A stretch of 64,000 nucleotides of DNA from Piliocolobus tephrosceles. Taxonomy: Eukaryota > Chordata > Mammalia > Primates > Cercopithecidae. The stretch is taken from positions 41,641,492 through 41,705,491 of the forward strand of contig NC_045443.1 of NCBI RefSeq assembly GCF_002776525.5, in the 5' to 3' direction. The notes below the pieces were generated by a model. That model was not told the origin of the DNA. It worked only from the letters and a program-made list of their open reading frames with translations, and ran no database searches. How positions within the stretch are numbered: position 1 is the stretch's first letter; each line of letters opens with the position of its first letter. The translations under genes were made by a program, and so were the position numbers. Below are positions 49,735 to 62,479 of the stretch, piece by piece.

Positions 49735-49886
49735 AATATATCTCTCTGACATCTAATTTTTAGGATTTTTTTTGTTTTCATGAAACTCAGTAATCTCAAC
49801 ATAATTAAACATGCAACTGAGGTTACTGAGCTTCATGAAAACAAACAAAAAAAAATCCTAAAAATTAGAGGTCAGGGAGATATATA
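49735..49886. repeat. Long imperfect inverted repeat, ~64-bp arms, 19-nt loop
   Basis: Left arm 49735-49798 and right arm 49818-49886 are reverse complements with four substitutions and one roughly 5-nt indel (an extra TTTG plus one T). The loop is ACATAATTAAACATGCAAC. Core words are CTAATTTTTAGGATTTTTTT and GTTTTCATGAA with their complements. A shorter match (ACTTAATA / TATTAAGT) extends outward on both sides after a gap. I do not recognise it as a catalogued element. Confidence 0.95.
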
Positions 49887-52800
49887 TATTAAGTACTATA
49901 TTTTATAAGATAATGAGAATAAATAAAACCTTTCTTACATCTATTCAGTACCTGCCATTCAAAGGTTTCTAAGCCTATTGTATTATATGACTTGATAACT
50001 GTAGCCTATTCAAGTCTAAGCGTATGTGGAAGAAAAACGATGGTGCTCTAAATCTTTCTTACACAGAAGGGAAAGGAAACATTGCTAAAAAAACACAAGG
50101 GTAAATTCTCCTTATACAAAGTCTTTTGATAATTTAATATTCACGTAGAGCAGATGGGCCTTCTGCTCTAAACTCTTAATTCAAAAGACTCAAATAGGCA
50201 ACTTGTGGGACAATAGGGCACCAAATGCAGCTTGGCAGGGAGGGAAAAAGCACATAAATGAATGAGGTCACAATTGCTTAATTCTCTTTCAAGCAACGAG
50301 CACAAGCAGGATGAAGTTGGCTTAGGGAGAACCCAAAGTGAGTGATTTTTATCTCACTTCTTTTTTGATAAGTTGCTGTAATTCTCCATAAGTCTAACAT
50401 TGACATGGAATATTCAGTAATATTAGTAGGATATTTCTTTCTTAGACTCTTTGGAGGAGAAACGTGAAGAAATTCAAACAAAGATATAATGATTCCTAAA
50501 AACACTGCAAGGAATCGTAAAAATGCCATTAGAATGGCTCTAGGAGTTTTCTAAGACTGAGAGAGTAACAGTCATGTTAACCTATTCATACATTTAACAA
50601 ATATGTACTGAGCTCCTATTACATGTTAGATACTCTCCTAGGCACTGGAATTCAAAGACAAATTTAATGTGCTTCGTGCCTCACTATTTAGTAGGGCAGA
50701 CAGACTCATACACAACTAACTCTAAGAGAAGCCAAACTGAAATTCTATGATTAAATAATCCATAAGTTATATGGAAACTCAGGAACCCGAAAGCACTTCT
50801 AAGAAGGGACAGCTGGATTAAGATTAAGAAAACAAGGGCTGCTGAAGGATCCATACTGTGGTAAAAGCAAGGGATCATCATTACCCTAGGGCTAAGGAAC
50901 AAGGGAAGAAAATGGTTTTACTAGACACCAGTATAAGCCAGAATTATGGAGGAGAGGATGCCTTGTGAAAGCTATAATCATGGGAGCACAACTACTGCCA
51001 GAGACATAGCTTGATGCAGGAAAGAAACATAGCCAACCTTCTCTCCTCCTCCTGCCTTCCAATTTCCTGCCAGTGTCTCCCATTGGTGAACGCTACTTGA
51101 AACTAGCTGGCAAGGAGACCAGAGTGATACAGGCTGCAGAAGTCAGGCTCCTGGGGGACAGAGGACAAAGAATGGAAAAGGGAGTGTCGGGTGCCCAGGA
51201 ACAGGAACAATAACAAGAACAAATGTCTGTTACATTAATTCACTATATGCCATTAAGAGGTCTAGTTTACCAAGATAGCTTGCTCAGAAGGGCATAAGAG
51301 AATGGAACACAAAAGTCTGAAAGAGAAAATAGATATTTTAAAAATGTAGTCCCTCCTTCAGATTATCAAAGTGAGGTTTATAGGCAGCCAGAGGGTAAAA
51401 TGAGGGAACTGAGCTCTGGGAAAATCAAGTGTGTAAACAGAGGAGGGAAAGCAGATCGGGCCTATGCCCTAATTTTAACCAAGGCCAACCCGTGTAGGTA
51501 TCAGGTGCAAATTCTCAGAGATAACAATAATCACTGGCTACCACAATGACTACACCACCACCCCTGGAATTCTCCAACTGAAAAGTATCTGCCTTCTAAC
51601 CTCTCCCCAGTAGCGTATAAAGTAAGAAAATTCACTTCCTCAATAAAACAATAAAGGAATAATCATTTTTACTGTATTTTCTGCTCCTTTTAACCATGTT
51701 AATTGCATGCACATGTTTATAGCCAGAGGCTTCACTTCTTCCCTAGTTTTCTTGTGTGGCTTGTGTATATGTGAGTGAGTGTGACTACCACATTTAGTTC
51801 TTTGTGATGTAACTTTGGATTTCTACACCTCAAATCACTTACTAGCTTAAAGCAGAACTGTTTCAATTAGGCCATGTTTTCAAAAGTCTATGCTGAGTGA
51901 TAGATTGAATATGTTATGTGTATATACTTTAAGATATAAAACTTCTAGGGAGATGTACTTAATTTATTCATACAGGCTTATCACTTTGTAGACTAGGAAG
52001 CTATACCATTTTGAAATCATACTAACCCATAGGACCACAGCTACTCATTAGTTATTAATATTAAACAATGTGAAATACACATTTCTTCTGACTCTAGTAG
52101 GTGCTGCTGTTGGCATAACTCGAGGGAGTGCATTCACACCAGGGTCTATGTGATTTACATCACACAGAGCTTTCCTGCACATAGTCTATTCAGTCATAAG
52201 TGGAGACATTAACAACAACTTGTAGAAATTCAATAGGACAATGTAACACTTGATGTACATGTTCTACCAAGGCTATCTTAAACATTGCAAATTGGATAGT
52301 CACTAGCATCATAATTATCAGAGAATCCAAGAAAGCAATTAATAAAAATTATTTTCCTCCATTTTAACAACATAAAAACAATTAACAGCAAATAGGAGCC
52401 AACAGATGCTACAGACAAATTTAGAAGTCATCAGTTGTTAAAAAGTGAAAGGTAATTTATAACACAGATTGAAAACTGGATAAGTGAAAGAAGCCAGTAA
52501 AACGCTGAAAATTCTAAGTTACACATTAAAATCTTGATTTACTGGTCCTTAATGCAGAGATGGCAACTGCAGGGTTCTCTAATGAGATTTAAATGAACTT
52601 CAGCAAACCATTGTAGAAAGAATGATCTAAACCCATCTAAAAACATTTCAGAATATATAAGCAAAAGGGCATCATATTTTACTTCTAAACATTTCCTCAC
52701 TACATCTTTAGCTTTTTTCCTCTTATTACTTGATTGAAAATACATGCATCTACTTTACACTTCCCAATTGGTATCAATACCTTTAAAAACGATTCATTAC

Positions 52801-53735
52801 AAAATTAAAAGTTATAAATACCAAAAAGAAAGTCAGTGTAATTAACTTAAGTGAGTCATGGGACATAGAGTTTCTTTAAAATTCTTTTTCAAAACACCAA
52901 ATATCAGTGATCTTTGGATAGGTTGTCTGTTAAGGATAGACTTTTATACAGTAGTAGCTTTCCAATGGTATGCTTTGAAATTTTGATTCCCTTTGGGAGA
53001 CTTCTCAAAAATGTATAATAGCAGTTACTTCATTCTGAATTCTGAGCCAATATTTTGTTAGCAATATACAAATCAAAGCTGTTGGATGAGAAAATAACTC
53101 ATTAACTATAATTATGTATATCTGTATTTTTATTATACATTTTTAAAAGAATGTACAATAAATGCATTCATGAGGCAGGTTAAGATTCTGCAAAGTCAAA
53201 CAAAAAATTTAAAAGTGTTATAATATTCTTAATAGGCTCCAATCAGCTATGCTGCATTTATCCAGCCCACAATCTTCTTTTGTAATCTGGACTCACTTGG
53301 AGTCAATTCTTAACAATATGGTCGTAATAAAAGTCTTGAGCACTAACTGATACAAATTAATCTCTCTTCTCTACAATGCTTAAATCTCTATTATAGCACT
53401 GAACACATTTTTCTTCCTTTTCTATAGTGAGTTCTACACTTTTTCATCTTTCTTATTTCAGGACAGAGACAGTGTCTTACTTGTCTTTGGATTTTATTCA
53501 GCACCCAGCATGGGCCCTGCATAATATACTCTCAAGGTTTGTTAAATTTTTTGGTAAATTCTCTTCCAGCTTCCTATTTGATAAAGAAATCTAAAAATAA
53601 GTGAACTGAACCTCTCTAAACCTCATTTTTCCCTTTACATTTGGTCTCACCAGAGGAGTTTGCATCTTATAATAAAGATTCTATAGCCTGTGTCTTACAG
53701 AAAGAGTCTGCCCTTTCTGTAAAATGACAGCTTAC

Positions 53736-53813
53736 CTTCAACTGGAGCACATCTGAAACTTGTGAAATGGGAGCAGTAAGAAAGCAGCTGGTTACTGTCA
53801 TAGCAGTAACTTA
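53736..53813 (-). other. NELL2: Candidate alternative NELL2 exon, 78 nt, symmetric phase 1-1
   Basis: On the minus strand a T-rich acceptor (TTATTCATTTTAG, with a CTAAT branch-point-like word about 20 nt upstream) precedes 78 nt that end GAAG|GTAAGC, a strong donor. NELL2 exons on either side of this position join in phase 1. In that phase the 78 nt are fully open and read SYCYDSNQLLSYC, then SHFTSFRCAPVE, with three cysteines. The other two frames contain stops. Inclusion would add 26 residues at the boundary between two VWC modules without shifting the frame. It is not part of the NELL2 protein as I remember it. A 25-codon open frame with chance splice signals is not rare in an intron, so this is a hypothesis. 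Confidence 0.3.
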
Positions 53814-54352
53814 CTAAAATGAATAATGCAAATTAGCATGCTCAAAGAAAGTCTCCTTGGACAATTTGATGACAAAACTTTCTTCTTTCCCAATATAAAA
53901 CCAGTTTTTGTGAGTCAATGCTATTTAAAATGATTAGAAGTTCAGAGTGCTTAAATAATTCACAAATTCATGAATTAGACATGATTGTCTAATCTCATTA
54001 ATTGTTTGGGAATTTAGTTGTTTGCCAAACTAATATTAGAGTTTAAGAAATGAGATCTTGATAGTAGTTGTGCAACCTCCTTTTTCTGTTTTATATACAT
54101 CATGTCCTCGGGCTTCTAAAGGACCAAAGAGTGCTGCTGCCCCTAGGGGGCCTTAATTTAGGTCAGTAGCTTATTCTTCCAAAAAGAGAACAGGCCCTGA
54201 AATACTATAAATTTAGCAGTAGTGAGGGGTTAGGAGGCAAAGAAGGATAAAAGTACCTCCCAGAATAGAACAAGAGCAAAAATTCAAGCACCCTGTCCAG
54301 ATCAGCCTTTAGGTTAGAGAATGTATATGCTGAGAAAACAAAAAATGATATA

Positions 54353-54412
54353 TTTTTTTTTTATTTTTTTTTAATTTTTATTCTACTTTAAGTTCTAGGG
54401 TACATGTGCATA
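54353..54412 (-). mobile_element. Tiny L1 3' end, minus strand
   Basis: A T-rich run, then 'ATTCTACTTTAAGTTCTAGGGTACATGTGCATA', the complement of the last roughly 35 bp of an L1P. A-rich simple sequence follows, up to about 54450. Confidence 0.8.
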
Positions 54413-55645
54413 AAAATAAAAAAAAATAAAAATGCATATAAATAAAAAAAAAAAGGAATCACAGTTAACAGCATGCAGCATGTCCATAAATATATTGTTC
54501 ACAAGAAAAAAATACAAAGTATAAAGTTATTAAAATAAAAAAAAAAGAAAACAAAAAATGAATGTTTAGAAGTTAATAGCAAAAAAGCACGCGCTATTGC
54601 TGTAAGCAGAGATTCAGCATTTTTGACTCTAACTTTACCAATTTAAATGGCAATCTAAAAATATTCTGAAATTCTTTTAAATTAGCTGCTTTTCTGTCAC
54701 TAGTCTTGTTCTTGATCTTGGCTCATGTACCATAGAACAGTCTATTAAAATGACAATATAATCAATTCATTTAGTCCTCTGACAATATGAAAAATAAATT
54801 GAATGACTGGAGGTAAAGATTTAGAGTAAAATACAGTATTTGTGTCAATACTTAAATACTATTAAAGTGACAGAACATGGACACACATGAAGAAACAGGT
54901 TTCATTACCACTAGACAAAGAAATATAATGTATAATATAATAAGGAAAAGTTTGCATATTGTCACTTTCAAAGTTAGAACTAGAATCCATATGACAGTCC
55001 TTCTGTGCATCTTTTCTTACCACCAACCCAGTGAATTTGATCAATACAGGAACATCTTGTCTTTGGCTTAACTTTGTGTAACTTTTTTTTTCAAAATGCC
55101 TGGCACCATTTAGACACATGTTGTTTTGATGTTATAGTGTTGAAGATATTGAACATAAAATGTTGTGTGAACTGCAAAGCATGATTCTTTTCATTATAAA
55201 CCAAATATTAGTGCTCAACTAAGAGATTACAAGTATAAAACATTGAAAAAGTGATTTTGCTCTTTTAGAACAGTTTCTGGTGTGCAGGTAAAACAAAGGA
55301 GGAAACTGTTGAGGGGTAGCTCTATTAGGAGGACATTTTTCAATGCAGTTTCATGAGAACTATATTAATAACTCCATTATGCAAAGAATGTGGGCCAAGA
55401 GAAGAGAACAAGCACAAGGTTAAAGGGAGCAAGCTCTATGTAGAGTAAGACAAGTGGAAAGGATGGCAGAAAGAGGAGGGAAGAGAGAGCAAAGGAAGCA
55501 ACTGAGGATGGAAAAATTTGACAGCATACTTGAGATGGAACAGGAGAAGGAAATGCAGTAAGCAACAAAATGATAAACAGGAGAACCAAAACAATTTCAT
55601 AAAGACTTAGGGCAAGAATGGCAACACCTGGTGAAAATAAGAAAC

Positions 55646-55940
55646 TTTTTTTTTTTTTTTTTTTTCTGAGACAGGGTCTCACTTTGTTGCCCAGGTTGGA
55701 ATGCTGTGGCACGATGAACTGCAACCTCAACCTCCCAGGCTCAAGCGATCCACCTCAGCCTCCTGAGCAGTTGGGACTACAGGCATGCACCAGCATGTCC
55801 CACTAATTTTTTAATTTGTTTGTAGAGACAGGGTCTCATTATGTTGCCCAGGCTGGTCTTGAAGTCCTGACCTCAAGTCATCCTTCAACCTTGACCTCCC
55901 AAAATGCTGGGATTACAGGTGTAAGCCACCACACCTGACC
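55646..55940 (-). mobile_element. AluJ, minus strand
   Basis: T19, then 'CTGAGACAGGGTCTCACTTTGTTGCCCAGGTTGG' to 'GGGATTACAGGTGTAAGCCACCACACCTGACC'. Full dimer, diverged. Its T-rich tail lies on the + strand, so it is in sense with NELL2. Confidence 0.9.
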
Positions 55941-56319
55941 TAAGAAATATTTATTGACACTGAAGCACTGTAGTAGAAGGTCATCTTCCCTGCCTTCAGG
56001 GAGCATTCAGCCTAATGTGGGAAATGATGGGCACATGCATAGGTAACTAAATATAACTCAGAGAAGAACACAGTCTTACAAGGGTGGAACTGGAAATGCT
56101 TCACACAGAGGAGTGTTTGAAAATGAGCACCAAGGGTGAAATGATTTAGTATGATTTAAATCAGGAAAAGAGTACTCATAATACATTCAAAAATAGAATA
56201 ATAATCACAGTAATATACTTTGTCCCAGGATCCCAATGAACATCCAGTCTCGAAATCTATATTACCTGGAAGTGATTTATTATAAGTTGGTTTTACCTAC
56301 ACTCCCAAACTAGTAGGCT

Positions 56320-56475
56320 GATGGATCTCAACCACAGATGCGTATTAAAATCACCTGAAGAACATTTAAAACTCAATGTCCTATCTGCATGCCAGACCAA
56401 TTAAAAAATTCTGAGGGTAGGACTTGGGTCTTTTAATATTTTAGAGCTGTCCAGGTAGACCTAAGTTGACAACTA
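56320..56475 (+). mobile_element. MER5-like hAT-Charlie MITE
   Basis: 'GATCTCAACCACAGATGCGTATTAAAATCACCTGAAGAAC', 'TGCATGCCAGACCAATTAAAAAATTCTGAGGG', 'GAGCTGTCCAGGTAGACC'. Ends approximate. Confidence 0.55.
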
Positions 56476-56947
56476 TTTTATTATTCAGAGAAAGGGGAAA
56501 TGAAAGAGAAAAAATAAAATTAACATTTGAATAGAGACAGTCACAGATATATTCAGTAGAAGCCTTTTTATCCTATGTTATCTGATGGGATTTGGCCCAT
56601 TGTTTGAAAATAATCAGTTAAACTGAGAAATCATATATAACAATAAATATGTACCTTAAACATTTTAAACACACAAATTCACACTCATTCAACCATGTTT
56701 TGATGTTGAACATTTTAGTATGGATTCCTTGATTGTGCTTTACTGTAGTCTTGATTAGATAAGTAAACGTTTTAATGTGTTGCCTAGAATTTCCAGTAAA
56801 AGTTTCATTTTGATTGGGTTTTTTTTTTTTTTAAGGTAATAAGATAGATACTTGCCCAGCAGTCTGAAGAGAAATAATTTCAATACCCTGTTTTCATCCA
56901 CATTTATAGTTGTTTTACTGACATGTAATTTCAGAGTACCTTTTTTA

Positions 56948-57590
56948 AGGGAACTCTTATACACTGTTGATGAGAATGCAAATTAGTTTAGCCACTATGG
57001 AAAGCCGTTTGTAGAGTTTTCAAAGAACTTAAAGTACAACTACCATTCAACCCAGTAATCCCACTACTGGATATATATGTCCAAGGAAAATAATTCATTC
57101 TGTCGGAAAGACCTATGCACCTGTATGTTCACTGCAGCACTATTCACGATAGCAAGGACATGGAATCAACCTAAGTGCCAATCAACAAGGAAGTGGATAA
57201 AGAAAATGTGGTGTATATATACACCATGGAATACTATGCAGCCATAAAAAAGAATGAAATCATGCCCTTTGCAGCAACTTAGACACAGCTAGAGGCCATC
57301 ATCTTAGACACCCTAACATGAGAACAGAAAAGCAAAAAACACATGTTCTTACTTACTGATAAGTGGGAGCTAAACACTGAATACACATGGATGTTAAAGT
57401 AAGAACAATAGTCACTGGGAATCACTAGATGGGGGAGAAAGGGAGCAGGGTGTGGCCTAAAGAACCACCTGTTGGGTACTATGTTGCTGCCTGGGTGATG
57501 GAATCATTGGGACCTCAAGCCTCAGCATAATACAATTTAACCATAAAATACAACTGCATATGTACCCTTTAATCTATAATAAAAGTTGAA
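56948..57590 (+). mobile_element. L1 3' fragment (ORF2 C-terminus and 3'UTR)
   Basis: 'CTCTTATACACTGTTGATGAGAATGCAAATTAG', 'GTGTATATATACACCATGGAATACTATGCAGCC', 'ATGTTCTTACTTACTGATAAGTGGGAG', the G-rich 3'UTR and 'ATATGTACCCTTTAATCTATAATAAAAG'. An older subfamily than the L1 at 15.5 kb. Disrupted frame. Confidence 0.88.
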
Positions 57591-57591
57591 A

Positions 57592-59240
57592 TTTGCAGGA
57601 TACAAAATCAGTGTACAAAAATCACAAGCATTCTTATACACCAACAAGAACCAAAGTGACAGCCAAATCAGAAAGGCAATCCCATTCACAATTGCCACGA
57701 AAAGAATAAAACACCTAGGAATACAGCTACCCAGGGAAGTGAAAGATCTCTACAAAGAGAATTACAAAACAATCCTCAAATAAATCAGAGAAGATACAAA
57801 AAAAAAAAAAAAGGAAAAACATCCCATGCTCATGGACAGGAAGAATCAATATCATTAAAATGGCTACATAGCCCAAAGCAGTTGGCATATTCAATGGTAT
57901 TCCTACTAAACTACCAATGACATTATTCACAGACCTAGGGAAAAAAAAAAAAAAAAAAAAACTACTTTAAAATTCACATGGAACCAAAAAAGAGCCTAAA
58001 TAGACAAGGCAATCCTAAGCAAAAAAAAAAAAAAAAAAAAAAGAAAAAAGAAAAGAAAAAAAAGCTGGAGGCATCACAATACCCAACTTCAAACTATACT
58101 ACAAGTCTACCATAACCAACACAGCCATGGTACTGGTACAAAAACAGGACATAGACCAATAGAACAGAATACAGAGCCCAGAAATAAGGCTGCACATTTA
58201 CGACTATCTGATCTTCAACAAAGCTGACAAAAAAACAAGCAATACGGAAAACTCCCTATTAAATAAATGGTGCTAGAATAACTGGCTAGCCATATGCAGA
58301 AAATTGAAGCTGGACTCCTTCCTTACACCATGTACACAAATGAACTCAAGATGAATTAAAGACTTAAATGCAAAACCTAAAACTATAAAAACTCTGGAAG
58401 ACAACCTGGGCAATGCCATTCTGGACATAGGAATGGGTGAAGATTTCATGACAAAAACACCAAGAGCAATTGCAACAAAAGCAAAAATTGACAAGTGAGA
58501 TCTAATTAAACTTAAGAGTTTCTGCACAGCGAAAGAAACTATGAACAGAGTAAAGAGAAAACCTACAGAATGAAATAAAATATTTGCTGGCAAAGTTGCA
58601 GAGAAAAGGAAACATTTATACGTGGTTGGTGGGAGTGTAAATTAGTTCAACTATTGTGGAAAGCAGTATGGTGATTCCTCAAAAAACTAAAAGCAGAACT
58701 CCCATTCAGCCCAGCAATCCCATTACTGGGTACATATCCAGACAAATATAAATCTTTCCACCATAAAGACATATGCACATGAATGTTCATTGCAGCACTA
58801 TTCACAATAGCAAAGACATGGAATCAACCTAAATGCCCATCAATGACAGACTGGATTTTTAAAATGTGGTACATAAGCACCACGAAACACTATGTAGCCA
58901 TAAAAACAATATCATGTCTGTTGTTGGAACATGGATGGAGATGGAGGCTATTATCCTTAGCAAACTAATGCAGGAACAGAAAACCAAATACTACATGTTT
59001 TCACTTATAAGTGGGAGCTAAATGGTAAGAACTTATGAACACAAAGAAGGAAACAGCAGACACTGGGGTCTATTTGAAGAGGGAGGGTGGGCGTAGGAAG
59101 AGGAGCAGAAAAGATAACGATTGGGTACGGGGCTTAATTCTTGGGTGATGAAATAATATGTACAACAAACATCAGTGACATAAGTTTACCTACGTAACAA
59201 ATTTTCACATGTACCCCCAAACCTAAGAAAAAGTTTTTCA
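57592..59240 (+). mobile_element. L1 3' half with expanded internal A-runs and an ORF2 deletion
   Basis: It starts in the ORF2 reverse-transcriptase region ('GYKISVQKSQAFLYT') and runs to a 3'UTR ending 'CATGTACCCCCAAACC'. Three A tracts interrupt ORF2 at places where other copies have short A runs: 57798-57812 (15 A), 57941-57961 (21 A) and 58021-58063 (22 A, then A with G interruptions). A large piece of ORF2 is missing near 58585, where 'AAATATTTGC' jumps to 'TGGCAAAGTTGCAGAG'. Not coding. Confidence 0.88.
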
Positions 59241-60179
59241 AAATTCTATTATGTATAACAATGAATACATTGAGAAATATTATTAAAACTTTTACTCAGT
59301 GAAAATTATTACTGTAAAAAGTAATTGACAAGAGAGTCCTTCGAGAAATAATTTTTTAAAATAACAGTAGATATACACACATAAAACACACAAACTAAGA
59401 AAGTTAAAATAAAATTTTCAAAGGAGAAAAATACACTTACTGAAGAAAGAGCTGGAAACATATTTTACCAAATGAGTACAAATCATCAGGAACTCTGCTA
59501 GATGTATTTCTTTAAGTTTTGTTATTCCTTCAAGCAACTTCATGACGTGAGAAATATTATCTATCTTTGTGTTACATATTTTAACTGAAACCCAAAAAAG
59601 TTTGTGTTGCCTAAAGTGGGTGACACAGTGGGCTTCACTTTCTATTCCAGTCAAATCTCCACATCTCTAGTTAGTTAACCCTCAAAACCATGGGTTAGAA
59701 TTTGGAATCATTCAACTTTATTTCATTCTAAACCCTAAAATATAATGATTTGCCAATGTTTTTTCTAACTAGACATAAAGGTAGAGTTTAGATGTGCTAT
59801 ACTTAAACGTGAATATAATCAAGAAAATTTTGATTGCATTTGCTTTCAAATGCTTGCATTTTATGTTAAAGACTCATAGTGTTTAAAAAAATTTAACCTT
59901 AAAATGAGAAAAAGAGTACTTTTGTAGTAATTTTAGTTTATCAACTTTTTCCAAATCATTCAACTTAATTTGTATAAAACAAATTTTATTTCATTTCATA
60001 TTTGTATTGAATCGATTTATATATTTGTATGTATTTATAGTAGTTAAATAATATTACAATTATTATATAAATACAACTTACATAAACAGGGTTGAAAACA
60101 TAAGCATATAGGCTTAGCCTCAAACTTAGTTGATTTCTTTTAATTTTTAACAGAGCCAATGTAAACTGTCAATGAATGT

Positions 60180-60490
60180 TTCTCAAATCACCTGGAGATC
60201 TTATTTAAATGCATATGCTGATCAGTAGATCTAGAGTGAGACATGAAATTCTACATATATAGCCAGGTCCCAAGGGATACTAATGCTGCTGATTCAATGA
60301 TCACACTTAGAGTCACAAGATTATAGATTAGTAATTATCAACTGGACTTGCACATAAAAATTGCACATAGGGAAATTGTTGAAAATATCTGTGTGGAACC
60401 CAAACCAACTACATCAAAATATCTAGGAGAGGGACCTAGGCAATCAGTATCTTTCAAGAGAATCCAGGTAATTCTAAAGTCTGACCAGTG
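60180..60490 (+). mobile_element. Two adjacent MER5-like MITE remnants
   Basis: 60180-60330: 'TTTCTCAAATCACCTGGAGATCTTATTTAAATGC..GGGATACTAATGCTGCTGATTC'. 60335-60490: 'AATTATCAACTGGACTTGCACATAAAAATTGCAC..CAGGTAATTCTAAAGTCTGACC'. Both follow the hAT-Charlie pattern loosely. Confidence 0.45.
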
Positions 60491-60711
60491 TTAAGGATTA
60501 CAGGTGTAGACTCACCCAACTAGTCAATTTAGGGAGGTTTTACTGTAAATCTCAATCCTAGATAATCCCACTCAGTAATGGTTGCTATAAGGTTGCTATA
60601 AGTACAGGTTGCTATAAGAATCAGACCAAAATTATTCTGGATGTTTCTTAAATTTTAAACAATTTGCTTATGAATATGACTGCAAAAAGAGTAATAAAAG
60701 TAACAGAAGTG

Positions 60712-60796
60712 GAAAAAATGGAGAAGAAGAGGGAGATGGAGAGGCAGAATGAGAGAGAAAAGCAGAAAGAGAGAGGAAGAGAGAAAAAGAGAACAT
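60712..60796 (+). repeat. GA-rich low-complexity tract
   Basis: Runs of GAGA/GGAGA/AAGAGA, more than 95 percent purine. Confidence 0.9.
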
Positions 60797-61309
60797 GTGA
60801 AATGCACATTTATTGTAGGACTAGAGATTGAGCCTTATTAAATACACCTGTACTTGTACCTTGGGATGAAAGTATTTGTATCATATGAAAATAAAATATC
60901 ATATTTTATTCTTTTCAGATAATTTTTCTCATTGGGGTCAATTAAGTAAAAGTTTTTGACAGCTACGCTAAATGAAACATCAAGGTTAAAATGTTAAACA
61001 CATTATGTTAACTCTGTAAATTAAGAGTTAAATTAACGCCATAATTAACCTTCTTACAATAATAAATAATCAAAAGAAAATTTGGTTACATTACCCCCAA
61101 ATGCCTCTGGAATTAAATAAGAAGCAAAAAGGCTTCCCATAATCCTTCATGTCTTCAGTGATGCTATTATATATATAGATGAATTTCCCCTCCGCCACAT
61201 TTATAGAGAAGAATACTGTGGAAATGTTCTCGTTCATACTCTCACAAACACACACACATACATATATTATTTTAATGGCTATTACATGACTATAAGTGTG
61301 CTCATACTA

Positions 61310-62479
61310 ATAAAAAAATAAAAAATAAAACCACAGACACTGACCTAAATAAACAGAGGCATGTGATTACCTGAAAAGAAGTCAAAATGACCATCATAAT
61401 GCTGCCCAATGAGCTCAGGAAACTGATACATGAACAAAGTTGGAACAACAATAGACAGTATTTTTTTTAAATGACCAAACAGATATTTAGAATGTAAGAG
61501 TACAATAAATGAATTGAAAAATCCACTAGAGGAGTTCAACAGTAGATTTGATTAAGCAGAAGAATCAGCAAACTGAAAGACAGCACATCTGAAATGCAGT
61601 CAGAGGACCAAAGAGGAAAACAAATAAAAAAGAATAAAGAAAGCCTAAGGGACTTATGGGATAACATGAAGTGAGCCAACGTATGAATTTGGGGATCCAA
61701 AAAGACTAAGATAGAAAAAGGCAGAATGCTTGTTTGAAGAAATAATAGCTGAAAACTTCCCAAATCTGGGAAAGGAAATGTACATCTACATTCAAAAAGC
61801 CAAAATAACTTCAGCATGATTAAATGTAAACAAAGCTACACAAAGATACATTATAATCAAACTGTTAAAAGTCAAAGACAAAGAAAATTTCAAAAGAAGC
61901 AAGAGAAAAGTGACTAGTCATGTACAACGGAACGTCCATCAGACTATCAGCAGAATTATCAATGGAACCATTGCAGGCAGAATAGAGTACAATGATGTAT
62001 TTAAAGTGTTGGAAGAAAAAACTCTGCCAACCAAGAATACTATACGTAGCCAAAATGTCCTTCAAAAATTAAGAAAAAATAAAGACTTTCCCAGGTAACA
62101 AAAGCTGATGAAATTTATCACCACTCAACCTGCCTTACAAAAAGTGGTAACAGGACTCCTTAAAGTTGAAATGAAAAAACTACCAGACAGCAACACAAAA
62201 GTATATAAAAGTATAAAGTTAACTGGTAAAGGTAAATATATAGACAAATAAAGAATATTGTAATACTCCAAAAGTGGTGTATATATCACCTTAAATTCTG
62301 GTATGTAACTTAAAGATAAAAATATAAATATAACAACTAAAAATGTGTTAATGGACATGCCACCTAAAAATGGTAATTTGTGACATCAATGATAAAGAGT
62401 TTGGGGGGGGAGTAAAAAGGTGAATGGAAATAAAGTTAAGTTGTTATCAACTTAAAATAGATTGGTGATCTTGCATGCT
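61310..62479 (+). mobile_element. Old L1M ORF1-to-ORF2 junction region, interrupted by a young L1
   Basis: It follows an old L1 ORF1 on the + strand: 'CAAACTGTTAAAAGTCAAAGACAAAG', 'GAAAAGTGACTAGTCATGTACAACGGAACGTCC', 'TTGGAAGAAAAAACTCTGCCAACCAAGAATAC', 'TTTCCCAGGTAACAAAAGCTGATG', then the spacer toward ORF2. The frame is badly broken. It ends where the young L1 5'UTR begins at 62480; the rest may resume right of the window. Confidence 0.75.

Noticed and set aside
50278..50529. 83-codon minus-strand frame with a hydrophobic start
   Set aside because: No splice sites, no recognisable domain, and a typical chance frame in AT-rich intron.
55377..55730. 117-codon minus-strand frame
   Set aside because: It is made partly of Alu sequence and its T-run and partly of low-complexity purine-rich sequence; no exon signals.
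59400..59500. Possible minus-strand exon ending at a GTAAGTG donor near 59440
   Set aside because: The bases before the donor do not read as any NELL2 segment, and no matching acceptor in the right phase was found.
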